DNA from: Toxorhynchites rutilus septentrionalis
Lineage: Eukaryota; Arthropoda; Insecta; Diptera; Culicidae
Assembly (NCBI RefSeq): GCF_029784135.1
Contig: NC_073745.1
Location: forward strand, 308,774,834-308,838,833
Direction of reading: 5' to 3'
DNA: 64,000 nt
Both the position numbers and the translations under genes were made by a program. The notes beneath the pieces were generated by a model that saw only the letters and a program-made list of their open reading frames with translations, ran no database searches and was not told the DNA's origin. This document shows, in pieces, positions 34,170 through 44,600 of this stretch (position 1 is the stretch's first letter; the number at the start of each line of letters is the position of its first letter).

Positions 34170-34675
34170 TGACGTAGGACTACGTCCTTCATTTCTATAC
34201 CGGGGTGTAAAATCAAAGTTTCGAAAACGAAACCGTTACGCCGGAGACCGAGATTTTGAGCGTTAATAACTCCTAAACAACTTGGTATGATAAACACTCC
34301 ATTCAAAAGATGAAATGTCTACGCATTATATACTTACTACTTTTTGGTTCAAAAACTTTTTTCAAAAGCCTTAAAATTGCTTCCAAAACAGGCTATTGAA
34401 TTCACCAATCGGTATATAAGCGAGCGCCGCTCGGAAATCCACTCAGTTATAATTGAACAGCGATTGGAGCATGTTGTCGCTGTTGTGGTAAAGCTAACTT
34501 CGTCCATCATGAAAGCGCTGATGAACGGTGTCACCTAGAGCCTTGAGAGTGATGCCACTGAAAAGGCGATCAATACTCAGCATCGAAAAACGGTTCCCCT
34601 TGAGACATTGGAGCAGCACACATACACGCGCGGAACTCCGGAAAGATATCATCGTTGCTGAAAAATAATTACTTG
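34170..34675 (+). mobile_element. Family A repeat, copy 1 (inserted in family F)
   Basis: It opens TGACGTAGGACTACGTCC, then CATTTCTATACCGGGGTGTA. Its sequence is nearly identical to 51477-51850 up to and past a core promoter. The 3' half is truncated. Family F text stops just before 34170 and inverted F text starts after 34675, so this copy sits inside an F element. No open frame is shared between copies. Confidence 0.7.
34413..34448 (+). promoter_or_regulatory. Conserved core promoter inside family A, copy 1
   Basis: TATATAAG at 34413-34420 and TCAGTT at 34443-34448 (A+1 near 34445), about 32 bases apart. The sequence between and just after (CGAGCGCCGCTCGG, TTGGAGCATGTTGTCGCTGT) is the same as in the 51728 copy. 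Confidence 0.6.
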
Positions 34676-34760
34676 GAGCGCTTTGAGGCGCCCCTAAATT
34701 ATGTCCGATTGAGCTAAAACTTTGCACAGATTATTTTTTTAGGCCAACAAACAAAATATG
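34676..34760 (-). repeat. Family F, inverted arm fragment
   Basis: The minus strand matches family F (CAATCGGACATAATTTAGGG on the inverted strand). With 33550-34169 it forms the two arms of an F foldback interrupted by family A. Confidence 0.6.
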
Positions 34761-35660
34761 TGGACAAAGGAAAAGTGAATGTTGAAACCATGATAATAAG
34801 TTATGATAAATGTCAAACAGATCTTCGATCTGGAATGTGACAAATCACATGATGAAGCTTTCAAAAATCCTAACCTCCTTCACAACGTCGCTTCATAATC
34901 TGAAATGTCGAACAAAGTGAGTTCATGTTTGATTATTTTGTTTAATACTCGGTTTTATTCACTCTATAAAATTCTTTAAAAAATATCAAAATATATTTTT
35001 CTGACTTATGTGATCCGTTTCTATTCCTGACCGTTTGGTCAGCCTAGCAGTAAATAACTGGAACACACAACAGAAAGCTACAATTGATGGTTAATGCTTT
35101 CCATGTTGTTAAATAAATCGGAACTCTATCGTCTTGCAACCCCAAATGTGTCCCACACGGATAGTCACAATAACGGACCACCTGTCTATGGCAGCATCTT
35201 GTTTGTAGCATTCGTTCCGAATGATTCAACGCAACAGAAAAAATAACATACGAAACGTTAACAGCTTTCGGTCATGGTCTACTGTTTGTGTGGGGACATA
35301 AAACCCGACCAATTTGAGCCTGCAGCAATTCACAGCGCGTGTGTAGCGAAATCAAGCGTTCTCGCGAGCCTGCTATGTGAAAATTCCACTCCATCATCCG
35401 GCTACATTGCATTCGCTGCAATCATGTCTCACGAGTTTATCGAACGACTTTCCCATAATCGTCACCGTAACCCAAACACTATTTATGCATTCACGGTGCA
35501 CCCGACCGCCCTGCGCAATCCGTTTCAATCACATGCGAGACAAGCGAACGGCAATAGGCGGAGAGTTCTCCCGAGGACTACCAATTGGTGGATTCGAAAA
35601 TGAAATAAACCCAGCGATGTTCGAGTTATTTTTTTCAAACAGAAAAAGGAAATAAAACAA
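34761..35660. other. Non-coding stretch downstream of the cuticular-type gene
   Basis: No gene. The open frames at 35274-35655 overlap in different phases and carry no domain. Confidence 0.4.
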
Positions 35661-35662
35661 AC

Positions 35663-35668
35663 TTTATT
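35663..35668 (-). terminator. Poly(A) signal of the cuticular-type gene
   Basis: The minus strand reads AATAAA 47 bases beyond the TAA stop at 35715-35717. Confidence 0.7.
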
Positions 35669-35714
35669 CAGTCTAACAGTAGGCACCTAACACAACCAAC
35701 TAGCGCGCGCGCAC

Positions 35715-36333
35715 TTAGCCCCAGAAGCCCTTCTTGTGCTCCTTGATCTTGAAAGTGACTGGGACCGTCTTCTCGATGTACACCGGCTTGTGGATGTACA
35801 CTGGGACTGGCTTCTCGACATGAACTGCGTACGGTTTTAGCACTTCGACGTATTCCTTCTTGATGTAGGGGACCTTGACCTCGACCGGGTACGGAACGGG
35901 ACGGTCTACGTGCACATGGACCTTCTTCTCCACGTAGTACGGAACTTTCTTCTCGACGATCACCGGGACCTTCTTCTCGACCTCGACCGGATAGGGTACT
36001 TTCACTTCCACTGGCACGTGCTTCTCCACCTCGACCGGGTACGGGACGGGAACCTTCTTCTCGATCGTCACATGCTTCAGCTCGGCGTGATGGTGATGAT
36101 CGAAGTCGTGATGGTGGTGGTGGTGGTAATCCAGATCGTGCAAATGATGATCGTCGAATCCTTTGTACTCCGAACCCAGATCGTAGAGACCTCGCTTCTC
36201 CTTCTTGGACTCGCCGACTGCTGCACTGGCGGCGACTGCCAAAGCCACGGAAAACACGATGAACGCCTGCGGGAAAATGAACTCTTTATTAATTGTTCTG
36301 AATAGATTTTTTTTCTAGATACTTTACCTTCAT
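35715..36333 (-). CDS. Two-exon secreted His-rich PV/PY-repeat protein, cuticular CPLCP-like
   Basis: Exon 1 coding is only ATG AAG (36328-36333). GTAAAGT follows as donor, a 61-bp intron runs to GCAG, and exon 2 is 36266-35715. The join gives 185 residues starting [20 protein letters not shown], a clear signal peptide; without the intron no ATG precedes the hydrophobic stretch. A basic KKEKR site is at 23-27. Residues 42-62 are His/Asp-rich with runs of six and four His. Residues 72-175 are imperfect repeats such as [15 protein letters not shown], dense in PV and PY pairs, and the end is KKGFWG. High PV/PY density, low complexity and a short signal-peptide exon fit the CPLCP class of insect cuticular proteins, so a structural role in cuticle or another extracellular matrix is likely. 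The His tract could bind metal or be a cross-linking site (inference). The family label is less sure than the gene structure. Confidence 0.88.
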
Positions 36334-36421
36334 GATTGCCTTCGCGCTGCGGTTAGAACTGCGCTCCACAGTGTACTGGTTGGTAGGATCGACGGTATTG
36401 GCCGGCGAGATGAGCACAAGT

Positions 36422-36459
36422 GAATGATACCATTCCACCGATCAGCTGGTGGTTTTATA
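36422..36459 (-). promoter_or_regulatory. Core promoter of the cuticular-type gene
   Basis: The minus strand has TATAAAA at 36459-36453 and TCATTC at 36427-36422, an exact TCAKTY initiator with A+1 at 36425, about 34 bases from the TATA start. The 5'UTR would be about 92 bases. Confidence 0.75.
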
Positions 36460-37469
36460 CACCCCATGCTCTCGCCGTAAATCGAAAGCACTGAATGAAT
36501 TCAACCACTTCTTACCGTATTTTTCCTTCGCTGCTTTGGCTTGGTATCGTATTGGCCATCGGTGGTTTGCCGCCGCCGCCGTTGTTGTTGTTGCTGTTGT
36601 GAGTGCATCAGCCGAAACGCGCTATGGGCTGCACCATATGTACACTCCTCGGAGTTTTTACGTAAAGTTGGTTAAATGAGTTCATACTAGCAACCCCAGC
36701 TGACTGTCACTACCGCACTTAGTCCTGGCCAATAGTGCAGCAGCACACATCGCTTTGCGGTCTCAGACCGATCCAAGGTAAATGCACAGGAATGGTGCAA
36801 CTCGCCCCAAATGTCGCACCGGATACACGGATAATGTAACATCGTAGATAGGTAGTTCCTAATCACGGGCTGACCTTGCCTTGGTGAGCGAGCAGATGGA
36901 ATGGCATTTGGAAAGATGCAGTTCGCAGAAGAACCGCACCGCATGCAAAGTATCTGGTTCCAATGAACTTTTATGGCCGTTATGTGAACAAATTGTTTAT
37001 TGCGCTTGGAACCGTCAGGTGCTCACCATAACTCCGTTTGAATTAGAAATTACCTCAATACTGGTTCGAAAAATGTGAAGTGCAATCTGAAATCAGTGCA
37101 GCATATTGGTTCAATTTTAAGTCATCGTGAGTGCGCAGGTTTTACACATATGATCCGTGTATAATTGCTGCTTGTCGACTTGTTGAATGTCAACTAATCA
37201 AGATCAGATATCGTTATTTGTTTACATTTATGTTTTCATAATCCTTTCGGAATAATTTTCCGCCAGAGACGTAACGCCCGCCACAATACGTAGTCTGTCC
37301 CGTGAAGCACCAACTGTTGTCATTGTTGATGTTTATTTGGGATACTTTACACCGAGGCAGCTGGTGCATTCGTATCCTTACCAACTGTTGAAATTAACAA
37401 GTTAGGATTTGCGCGAAGATTACTACACATTTCTAAGTATTGTTGAAAACAAAATGCATAAACATATTC
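36460..37469. other. Upstream flank of the cuticular-type gene, with a small triplet repeat
   Basis: Non-coding. A GCC/GTT triplet microsatellite lies at 36569-36600. The rest shows no repeat shared with the window and is a reasonable place for upstream control elements, none of which I can identify. Confidence 0.45.
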
Positions 37470-37703
37470 AGCCATTCCATGTCAAACCGATATAGTGGAT
37501 TTCGCATGTTTCTATTTTCTGTCAATTAAGCTATCACAATCAAAACATCTCAACTTTGAAAAATCGTAACTCAAAAACGATGAAAATCACACCTCTGTTA
37601 TTTGGATATTTTATGTAAAAAACTCAGCTTTCAAGAACAAAATGTTTGAAAAATATAGCGCCCTTAACCCCGAAACCACGTAAACTATAAAAAAGCAAAT
37701 ACA
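37470..37703 (+). repeat. Fragment of the 22799-type foldback family
   Basis: It begins CAGCCATTCCATGTCAAACC, as at 22799, and continues with family text (AAAATCGTAACTCAAAAACG, AATATAGCGCCCTTAACCCCG). It is cut off where the next foldback starts. Confidence 0.7.
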
Positions 37704-38548
37704 TTCATGCCAACTCAACTGGCCATTGGCAGCACCATCTCAGATAGCAGTGAAACGTTGTGGGTGTAAAGGCATGGGTCATTTAAGCAACTTTGCATAC
37801 TAAAAATAATTCGACTACTTTTTGCAAAAAGCCAATTTTTTTTTTTTTTAAACAAAAATTTATAACATCAAAACTATGATACCTACATAATTCTTGTCAA
37901 AGGATGAAATGTTGAAAATTGTTTAAATTTTTACAAAAAATTAAAAAATTTCGCTGGCAAAAAAGTTATTTTAAAAATAAAATTTCATTTTTCTCAATAA
38001 CGATTTTTTTTAAATTCCCAAAAAAAACATAAATAGCCCTTACAAATGTTCAATTCGTTACATTTTTACGTATGAATTATCGCATTTTAAATGCTCTGCT
38101 ATTTTTTCTCTATTTAGAAACATGTCAAGAACATGTCAAACGTGAGAATTTACACACAAAAATGTTACGAGCAAAACATTATTTTTTTCAAGAGTCTTCA
38201 TACAAAAATTACTTATATTCCAAAAACTATAAAAGATAGAAAGTTGATGTCTTCGACAAAAGTTTATATTTTAACATGATCTAAAAGTTTGTCGAATACA
38301 CTATAACGCTATCTTGATATTTTCCTACATTTCATCCCTCGACAAGAATTTTGTAGGTATCATAGTTTTTAGGTTATAAATTTTTGTAAAAAATTAAGAA
38401 AAAAATTGGCTTTTTCCAAAAAATAGTCTAATTTTTTTCGAATATTTCAAGTATGCAAAGTTGGTTAAATGATCCTTGTCTTTACACCCATAACGTTTCA
38501 CTACTATCTGAAATGGTGCTGCCAACTCCTAAGACAAGTTGGCATGAA
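37704..38548. mobile_element. Second foldback element, about 845 bp
   Basis: The left end TTCATGCCAACT...GGCAGCACCATCTCAGATAG (37704-37748) is inverted at 38510-38548. The arms match over at least 200 bases, including AACTTTGCATACT and ATGATACCTACA/AAATTCTTGTC. No coding content. It adjoins, and probably inserted into, the foldback fragment that precedes it. Confidence 0.8.
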
Positions 38549-39055
38549 ATTTGTCTTGGATTACCTAATTGGATTAGTTCATTTGCTGCTAATTTACTTT
38601 AGCATACACTAATAGATCCGTCGATTTTCACGAGGATTCACACTCCACCCCACACAAAAAAAAGTAAGAATGTATGTCTGGTGTTTTCAAAAGAATATAA
38701 CAAGTAAGGGTCTGTCCGCATACCACGTTGACATAAAAAGCTCGATTTTAGGCACTCGTGGAGAAGCGTGGACATTGTCAATACCCCTTACCCTGTTGTC
38801 CACGTGGACATTCCTCCACATTTTCCATTTTTTTGGGGAAAAAAACAAGAAAATAATTGAGTTTCGCTTAAATTTCGTTTAAAGTTTCTATCTATTTTTA
38901 TTTTATGGATTCACATCGATAGAAATGTTAGTTTTATTAATAGTAGTGGTAACTATTACAACACTCAACTATCTGCTAGCTTGTCACCTAATGAGTTTTG
39001 GAAAAAGTTTCGGGCATTAGTATTTTCTAGCCGATCAATGCAAAATGATATAAAT
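38549..39055. other. Non-coding stretch with a probable repeat
   Basis: 38700-38830 contains AAGGGTCTGTCCGCATACCACG and GTTGTCCACGTGGACATTCC, wording I associate with mosquito interspersed repeats. There is no second copy here. Confidence 0.35.
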
Positions 39056-39059
39056 TTCG

Positions 39060-39215
39060 GTTTTTTTTTCTCTATTATAGTGATTTTCAACACGTTTCGG
39101 ATGGTTCGTCACTTTTACTTCCATTTTTGGAAGAATCTCGAGAGTGAGAATTGAACTCGCGATCTCTGCGTGAGAGGTATGGATGTTACCACTACGCCAG
39201 ATCGCCTCCTTTCGG
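39060..39215 (-). mobile_element. tRNA-derived SINE family B, copy 2
   Basis: The minus strand has TCTGGCGTAGTGGTAACATC, then AGATCGCGAGTTCAATTCTC and CTTCCAAAAATGGAAGTAAAA, in the same order as 24328-24470. It directly precedes the RT relic. Confidence 0.7.
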
Positions 39216-39234
39216 TGTCAATGAAATGAATGGT

Positions 39235-39604
39235 AACTTTCACAAAAAAATTCAGGACTACGATGTTATAAATTCTATTTATGAAGTTTCGTCAAATGTT
39301 GTGTGTCTAGACGACCTTCCTATAAAATTTGTAAAATTAATTTTTCCTGTTTTACTTGATCCATCAACATACATGTTCAACAATATCATTATCAATTCCA
39401 AATATCCCCAAGCATGGAAATAATCCAAAATAATACCTTTGAAAAAGAAAAACAACATAGATTTATTGGGCAACTTACGACCCATAAGTATGTTATGCGC
39501 AATATCGAAAAGCTTCGAAAGAATTATAAAAACTCAAATGTGCTCTTATTTGCATGAGCATAGTTTAATAACATCTGTTTAGTCTCGTTATAGTGCGGGT
39601 CATA
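39235..39604 (+). pseudogene. Reverse-transcriptase relic, 5' part (split by a Tc1 element)
   Basis: The frame reads FVKLIFPVLLDPSTYMFNNI, SKYPQAWK, then IIPLKKKNNIDLLGNLRPIS, MLCAISKSFERIIKTQMCSYL and SRYSAGHT. This is the fingers block of a Jockey/CR1-like non-LTR RT (WK...KVIPxxKK...NxRPIS...SKxxE...SGFRxGHST). In-frame stops are TAA at 39421 and TAG near 39580. At 39604 a Tc1 element interrupts it, and the frame resumes at 40718. Confidence 0.8.
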
Positions 39605-40715
39605 CAGTGGTAGACATTCGTTTAGCCGCACCCTATTTTTTCTCAATATTTTTAAAAATAAGTCTTTGTACTGTTTTGCTCATAAAAAAAGATTATTGTT
39701 TATTTTCATCGAATTCATTCTAAAAAAAAAATAAATTCACTAAGTAATTCAAATATGTGGAAAAAGGGTGAGCATCCGTTTAGCCGCATCCTAAAATTTC
39801 AATAAAAGAAAATTTGTGTGGCAAATTTCGAGTCCAATCGGTAGCTAATATTTAGTATGTCCACCTCCATTTCGGATCACTTTGAAAACTTGATTTGGCA
39901 TCGAGTCAGACAGCTTTTAAAGTGTTGCCATATTGATTATAGCCCAACATTCCTGAATTACTGCCAAATTGTCAAATTGTCATCCGTTTGCATAGACCCT
40001 CTCGGCCAAGATTCTCCATAGGTTCTCTATGGGATTGCAATCGACTGCCAGCAGGTCATTCAAGAAGCGGAATGTCCTTCTCGGCAAACCATGCCTTCGA
40101 TTGCTTGGAAACGTGGATCTATGCATAATCCTGCTGAAAAAACGACATCCTCGATAGCGTTATTCTCAATATGGCCAATCAAAACGTCCTCCAGTAATTG
40201 AACATACTTTTCGGAGTTCATTCGGATGAAAATGAAACAAATGAGAAGCTTGCTGTGATAGGAAACGGCTCCCCACACTGTCAAACTTCCGCCCCCAAAG
40301 TTTCGCTTCGATCTCACGACATTCCGTCGACTTAGATTGTACCAATAGCAACTGTAACAGTCCGAGCCAACATTTCTCCATTCCAGTTTCCATTCCATGT
40401 ATTGCCGGGCGAAAATGAGATGATTCTGCTTATGGGTGGCGGTCAGTTTCGGCTTCCCTTGAAGTTTCTTCCACATGATGTTTGGTGACTCATTCAAGAT
40501 GCGCGCAATATGCCTCTTCGATACTGGAACAACCGATTCTGCCTTTATGTATGAGCAGGAGTTCGTTTCCTGGTTGCTTCATATCTTATTCGACCTTTAA
40601 GACGCAAAGTAACTTTGGTGTTCCCATTTGTTGGTCGTTATATCCCATATTTCTGGCACTATTTAAAGAAATTCCGTACCACTTTCTCAGATAGACCAAA
40701 ATTTCATCACTGTGG
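39605..40715 (-). mobile_element. Tc1-like element inserted in the RT relic
   Basis: TA at 39603-39604 and 40716-40717 flank 1111 bp. The left end starts CAGTGGTAGACATTCGTTTA; the right end, inverted, contains CACAGTGATG. A second copy of the CATCCGTTTAGCCGCA(T/C)CC motif lies at 39771-39790 inside the left end. The target is unambiguous, because removing the element and one TA joins the RT codons in frame. Confidence 0.8.
39845..40590 (-). pseudogene. Broken Tc1-type transposase
   Basis: From the N-terminal side the minus strand reads VSKRHIARILNESPNIMWKK, KPKLTATHKQNHLIFARQYM, RRNVVRSKRNFGGGSLTVWG (the segment before the second catalytic Asp) and MNSEKYVQLLEDVL. In another phase it continues CNPIENLWRILAERVYANG and SMPNQVFKVIRNGGGHTKY with TAG at 39845-39847. 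The frame is intact over 145 codons (40060-40497) and broken on both sides. The second catalytic Asp segment is not readable. Confidence 0.8.
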
Positions 40716-40785
40716 TACCAAAACGGCTATGCTAAAAAATTATGATGATGTTGGTGCTGCTATCGACAGTGGTGGCAAAGTGAGA
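40716..40785 (+). pseudogene. Reverse-transcriptase relic, 3' part
   Basis: Directly after the Tc1 element the frame reads KTAMLKNYDDVGAAIDSGGK, the RT segment that follows the GHT block (GHSTxTALLKVxDDI--A-D-G). It then runs into unrelated sequence before the catalytic YxDD region. Confidence 0.75.
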
Positions 40786-40868
40786 AATCGAAAATCATTC
40801 ACAACATTCAAGAAGTAATGCAAAAAATACCTGAATTAATTTTAATAATTGTTATAGTTTGATTTTTT

Positions 40869-42145
40869 TGACGTAGGACTACGTCTTTCATTCCTATACC
40901 GGAGTGTAAAATGCGCAACTCTTTTCGTTTGCTGGTTATCGAGCAGAATCCAAAAAGATGTGATCGTTGCTGCAAAATAATCTGCCAGTTTCCCTTGGAA
41001 TTGAAAGTTACATGCAAGCGAAAGAGTTTTTTTTAATTTTTTCTATCCATATAATACTGCGGCCAGATACATTTGGTTTTGCGATTTTTTAATCAAGTGC
41101 AGTTAGCAGGAAAGCTTCAGAAGATTATTCTTCCCCATCAGTAGAATATGTTCGTATGCAATATAGGATTCGCGCGCAACGGAAAATATTTGGCATCGCG
41201 AAAATCATATAATGTTCAATCGGTTATCGCTCAGTTGCTGAAAGTTCAAACTCAGAGTTCATTCACCTCTAGTTTGCCTTCCAAATTGCCATCGTAAACC
41301 ACACCTTCTCTCGATTCAATCACGGACAAAAAGCATACTTATGCGATATTCTGGTGGTGAAACGCATTCCATTCTTTGTGTGGACACCGACTGGACAACA
41401 TCGTTGCTGGACGAGCTAGACGGCGAGGGATCGAGTGCCTTTCTCAAGGCAAAAGGGTGGAGGTGGTAGCGCTGGAGTAGAGTAGAGTAGAGTTTTCAAA
41501 GGGCCTTTCTCAATGCTAGAGACGAATGAACTACAAAAGTTTAAAGTCTCTATAATACAAGACCTTCCTTGAAACGCATTCAGTATGTTTCGAACTGTGA
41601 GGGAGCGCAGAAGAGCCGATCCATCAAGAGGAGAAGAGAAGGCGATCAAAAGAGTATCAGCATCGAAAATTGGTTCCGTTTGATGCATCGAAGCAGTCGT
41701 CACACACACACATACAACTCCGTTTGCTGGTTATCGAGCAGAATCGAGAAAAATGTGATCGTTGCTGCAAAGAAATCTGTCAGTTCCCCTTGGAACTGAA
41801 AATTACATTCAAGCGAAAGAGTTTATTTTCATTTTTTCTATCCATATAATGCTGCGACCAAATACATTTGGTTTTGTGATTTGCCAATCATGTACAGTTA
41901 GCAGGAAAGCTTGTGAAGATTATTCTTCCCCATCAGTAGAATATTTTCGTATCCAATATTGGATGCATAAAATTTTGTGCCTTCAACGTAACGCTCTCGT
42001 TCTCGAAGTCCCCCAAATATTAATTTATTCATTCATTCAGAATGGATTCAGATTCAATTTCAAACAAATGATCACTAAATCAACCATAGTCCTACGCCAC
42101 CCTTGCGGTTATACCATAGATATAACCCACTTCCAGTTTTTTTTT
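40869..42145 (+). mobile_element. Family A repeat, copy 2 (internally duplicated)
   Basis: It starts TGACGTAGGACTACGTCTTT (40869). Near the end is TAGTCCTACGCCACCCTTGC (42087), followed by ATAGATATAACCCACTT as in the 52507 copy. The body segment with GTTTGCTGGTTATCGAGCAG appears twice (40928 and 41722), each time followed by a short hairpin, so two bodies are present. The middle has GCCTTTCTCAATGCTAGAGACGAATGAAC, also found at 53050. No coding frame is shared with other copies. The TATA promoter segment is missing here. Confidence 0.65.
41781..41821 (+). other. Family A hairpin with downstream GAAAGAG
   Basis: CAGTTCC-CCTT-GGAACTG (41781-41798) is a perfect 7-bp stem with a 4-base loop, and GAAAGAG follows at 41815-41821. 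Diverged versions occur at 40988, 52011 and 52206. The layout (6-7 bp stem, tetraloop, purine motif about 16 bases on) parallels the histone 3' end at 14803. Confidence 0.5.
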
Positions 42146-42221
42146 GTTTTCTTAATAATTGAATTGTATTATTGTAATTTTTTTATGTAATGTCAGTAGT
42201 AACAAGCTATGTAGCAATTAC

Positions 42222-42335
42222 AAAGATGCAAAATCTTATGCTATCTATCAAAAAAATAAATAAATAAATAAAAGCAATTTAAAAGATACAAAAACTTATG
42301 CTATCTATCAAACAAATAAATAAATAAATAATGTT
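42222..42335. repeat. Tandem duplication with (AAAT)n
   Basis: Two units of about 61 bases, each with CTTATGCTATCTATCAAA followed by ATAAATAAATAAATAA. Low complexity. Confidence 0.8.
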
Positions 42336-42549
42336 AATTGATTTTACATACAAATATAAAAATTCGTCTCTATTATGTCTATCATGATCTTGGTGATGAT
42401 GGACTGTTTTTATTTTTTGTTGTTTTTGTTTTGTATTGGTTAAAAAAAATAAAAGTAGTCTACAAAAAATTGAGCCCCGCGCGCGTTTCACAGATATAAA
42501 GAATATAAAGTAAAAGTTTTTTTTTAAGAGCCGGTCTAGGAATTTTTCG

Positions 42550-42720
42550 TTAATGAAAATTTCTCGACTTCTCTGGATAAGGATATTCATTGTCAATCCA
42601 AAACAAGGCTGGCGGTTGAACTTGTGCTTTGGTGGACCAATTGGCTGCAAGAGTCTGGTCGGGACCGTATCGGCTCTGTGGCGGACACGGCTGGGTATCG
42701 GCTTGGGTTGTTTTTGACAT
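42550..42720 (-). CDS. Candidate 56-residue small protein or coding exon
   Basis: The minus strand has ATG at 42720 and TAA at 42550, giving a 56-residue frame with coding-like composition that is GC-richer than its surroundings. It includes MSKTTQADTQPCPPQSRYGP and FWIDNEYPYPEKSRNF. About 28 bases upstream is TTTTATTTACAG, a good splice-acceptor sequence, so it could be a first coding exon. No signal peptide or known domain. It could equally be a fragment of a retroelement gene or a retrocopy. Neighbouring repeats on both sides favour that. Confidence 0.4.
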   Translation of the reverse strand: MSKTTQADTQPCPPQSRYGPDQTLAANWSTKAQVQPPALFWIDNEYPYPEKSRNFH

Positions 42721-42779
42721 TGTAATACTATATACGAATTTATATCTGTAAATAAAATCAATTCGTTTTCTTTTGTTAA

Positions 42780-44155
42780 ACTGGTTTTAATGCTGAGAAA
42801 AATAAATTATCTTTTAGATAACTCGTCTTGCTCAAACCTCTGTAGGGGAAGGAGGCGGGACCATCATCATCATCAATACATATAAACAATTTGAAATGTT
42901 TGTATCACAAGGATTTTAACACATTTACGACTGTCAAGGACACGGGCTAATGGTGGGGTGCCGACTATTCTTGTTTCTCTCATCACGAAAAGAAAGAAAT
43001 AAGGATCTTTAGATAACAATTGCTTATTCAAATTTTTAAATACAAGTCGGCATCTTTTGAAAAACTATACGGTTCAGCAGTTCTTGTAGGGTTATCACCA
43101 GGGCTCCAACTCCGACTCTTGTTAAAAAAATGAAATAATTTGAAACCAGGTTTTTCATTAGAATGATTAATTTACGATTTTCTCTGATTAGACAATACAA
43201 ATAAACATCAAAATTTAGAATTCCTTTTCCTAAAGAAAATATGTCACCTTTTTAAATCCGAGTAAAATGCGAGTAATCAGTGTCCTATTTTATTAACCTT
43301 AGAGTTGAGGAAAAATGCGAAGATTGAACCTTGCCCCCAATGATTATCACCTGTTCTGGTTCTTGTGGAATGATTTCAGCTAGTAAAAATATTGTCCAAT
43401 GGATATACGACTGATATACGACTTCGTAGACAAACGAACGATCGTGAGTTTAATTTTTGATCTCCTAATTGGCCCGTTTCATGGCAACAGGCAAGACCTT
43501 CAGAAGATCAAAAATTAATCACTGACCCCCAAACAAAGTTGATGCAGCCTATTTCCGAACTTGGGAAACGGAAATCTCGACACACAGTAGTCACGCAACT
43601 TGTCAGCTTGTAGCCTGTAGAATTGCATCAGAAAAACTCACTGATGGTAAGCGAATACATAAAATCCTGAATAAAGTGAACGTTATTCCAATAAACGATC
43701 TCCTGCAACTTTTCTAATGTAAGGAATTTACTATACAAGCAAACCACAAAAAAAAAGATTGCGCAAACATAGGTTTGTCTACTTTTTAATGTTTTGCATA
43801 CTAATCTAATTGGAATTTCTCTGAGATTTGTTTGATCTCCAATACATGACGTTTTCTCGGTCCGTGAATCGTTTAAATTGACAATAACTGGATGCTTTTC
43901 CATTTTTCTATGCATTTGTTCTGTATCTAACGTACCTAACGTTGCTGCGGGGCACAATTTTCATAGATCAAGAACATTACGAAGCTAATCCTTCAGATGG
44001 AAGGAGAGCGCAAAATGAACAATATTTTGCTGTGGCAGTTATTATTCTACTTCAGTCTTTCCATCGAAATTACACGATGAGGACATCCGACTATTCTACA
44101 AAATTGGAACATTTTGAAAATCATTCATCCAACAGCCAACGAATCGGCGCAACGT
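42780..44155. other. Non-coding stretch with a non-LTR 3'UTR fragment
   Basis: 43226-43325 (AAAGAAAATATGTCACC..., GCGAGTAATCAGTGTCCTAT, TTAGAGTTGAGGAAAAATG) matches the 3'UTR of non-LTR copy 1 at 20035-20125. The remainder shows nothing. Confidence 0.5.
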
Positions 44156-44159
44156 GCCA

Positions 44160-44600
44160 TTCGGGGGTCTTCATAGCCACATTGGTTGCGCGTGCGCTTA
44201 GTAAGCGATCGATCGTGAATTCAAAACTCAGGGCCCTCATTGATCATCTTTGTGTTGTTATAGATCCACGGTCGATGGAAGTTCGATTCGTCCATACAAC
44301 TGCACTGCTCTGCAAGAAACATCGGGCTGTTGTTCTATTAATAACACATCCATGATCATATCCACTGTCTCCGCTGTCCGATCTAACTGGACAATGGAAG
44401 AACAGAAGGAATACTCTTACGCCTAAATGGCTGCTGTGTAATGTACCATATGCCAATGGTATGGATTCTATACTATAGAAGGAATACTCTTACGCCTAAT
44501 ATGGCATCTGTGTAATGTGTTATTTATATATAAATTTGTAGATATGTATACAATTAAAATTCGGCTCTGTTACGGCTAAAATGCTAATGAGTTTAAATAA
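44160..44600 (+). mobile_element. tRNA-head-like SINE family C, copy 2
   Basis: GTTGCGCGTGCGCTTAGTAA (44185), then GATCGTGAATTCAAAACTCA and GGGCCCTCATTGATCATC. It has the same internal order as 24735-25118. A short duplication of GAAGGAATACTCTTACGCC occurs at 44404 and 44479. Confidence 0.6.

Noticed and set aside
35910..36305. 131-codon plus-strand frame opposite the cuticular-type gene
   Set aside because: It is the antisense of a His-codon and PV-repeat coding sequence. The sense gene has promoter, intron and poly(A) signal.
42279..42761. 160-codon minus-strand frame
   Set aside because: The better candidate is the shorter ATG frame in another phase (42550-42720). The longer one is Lys/Phe/Ile-rich AT noise over its second half.
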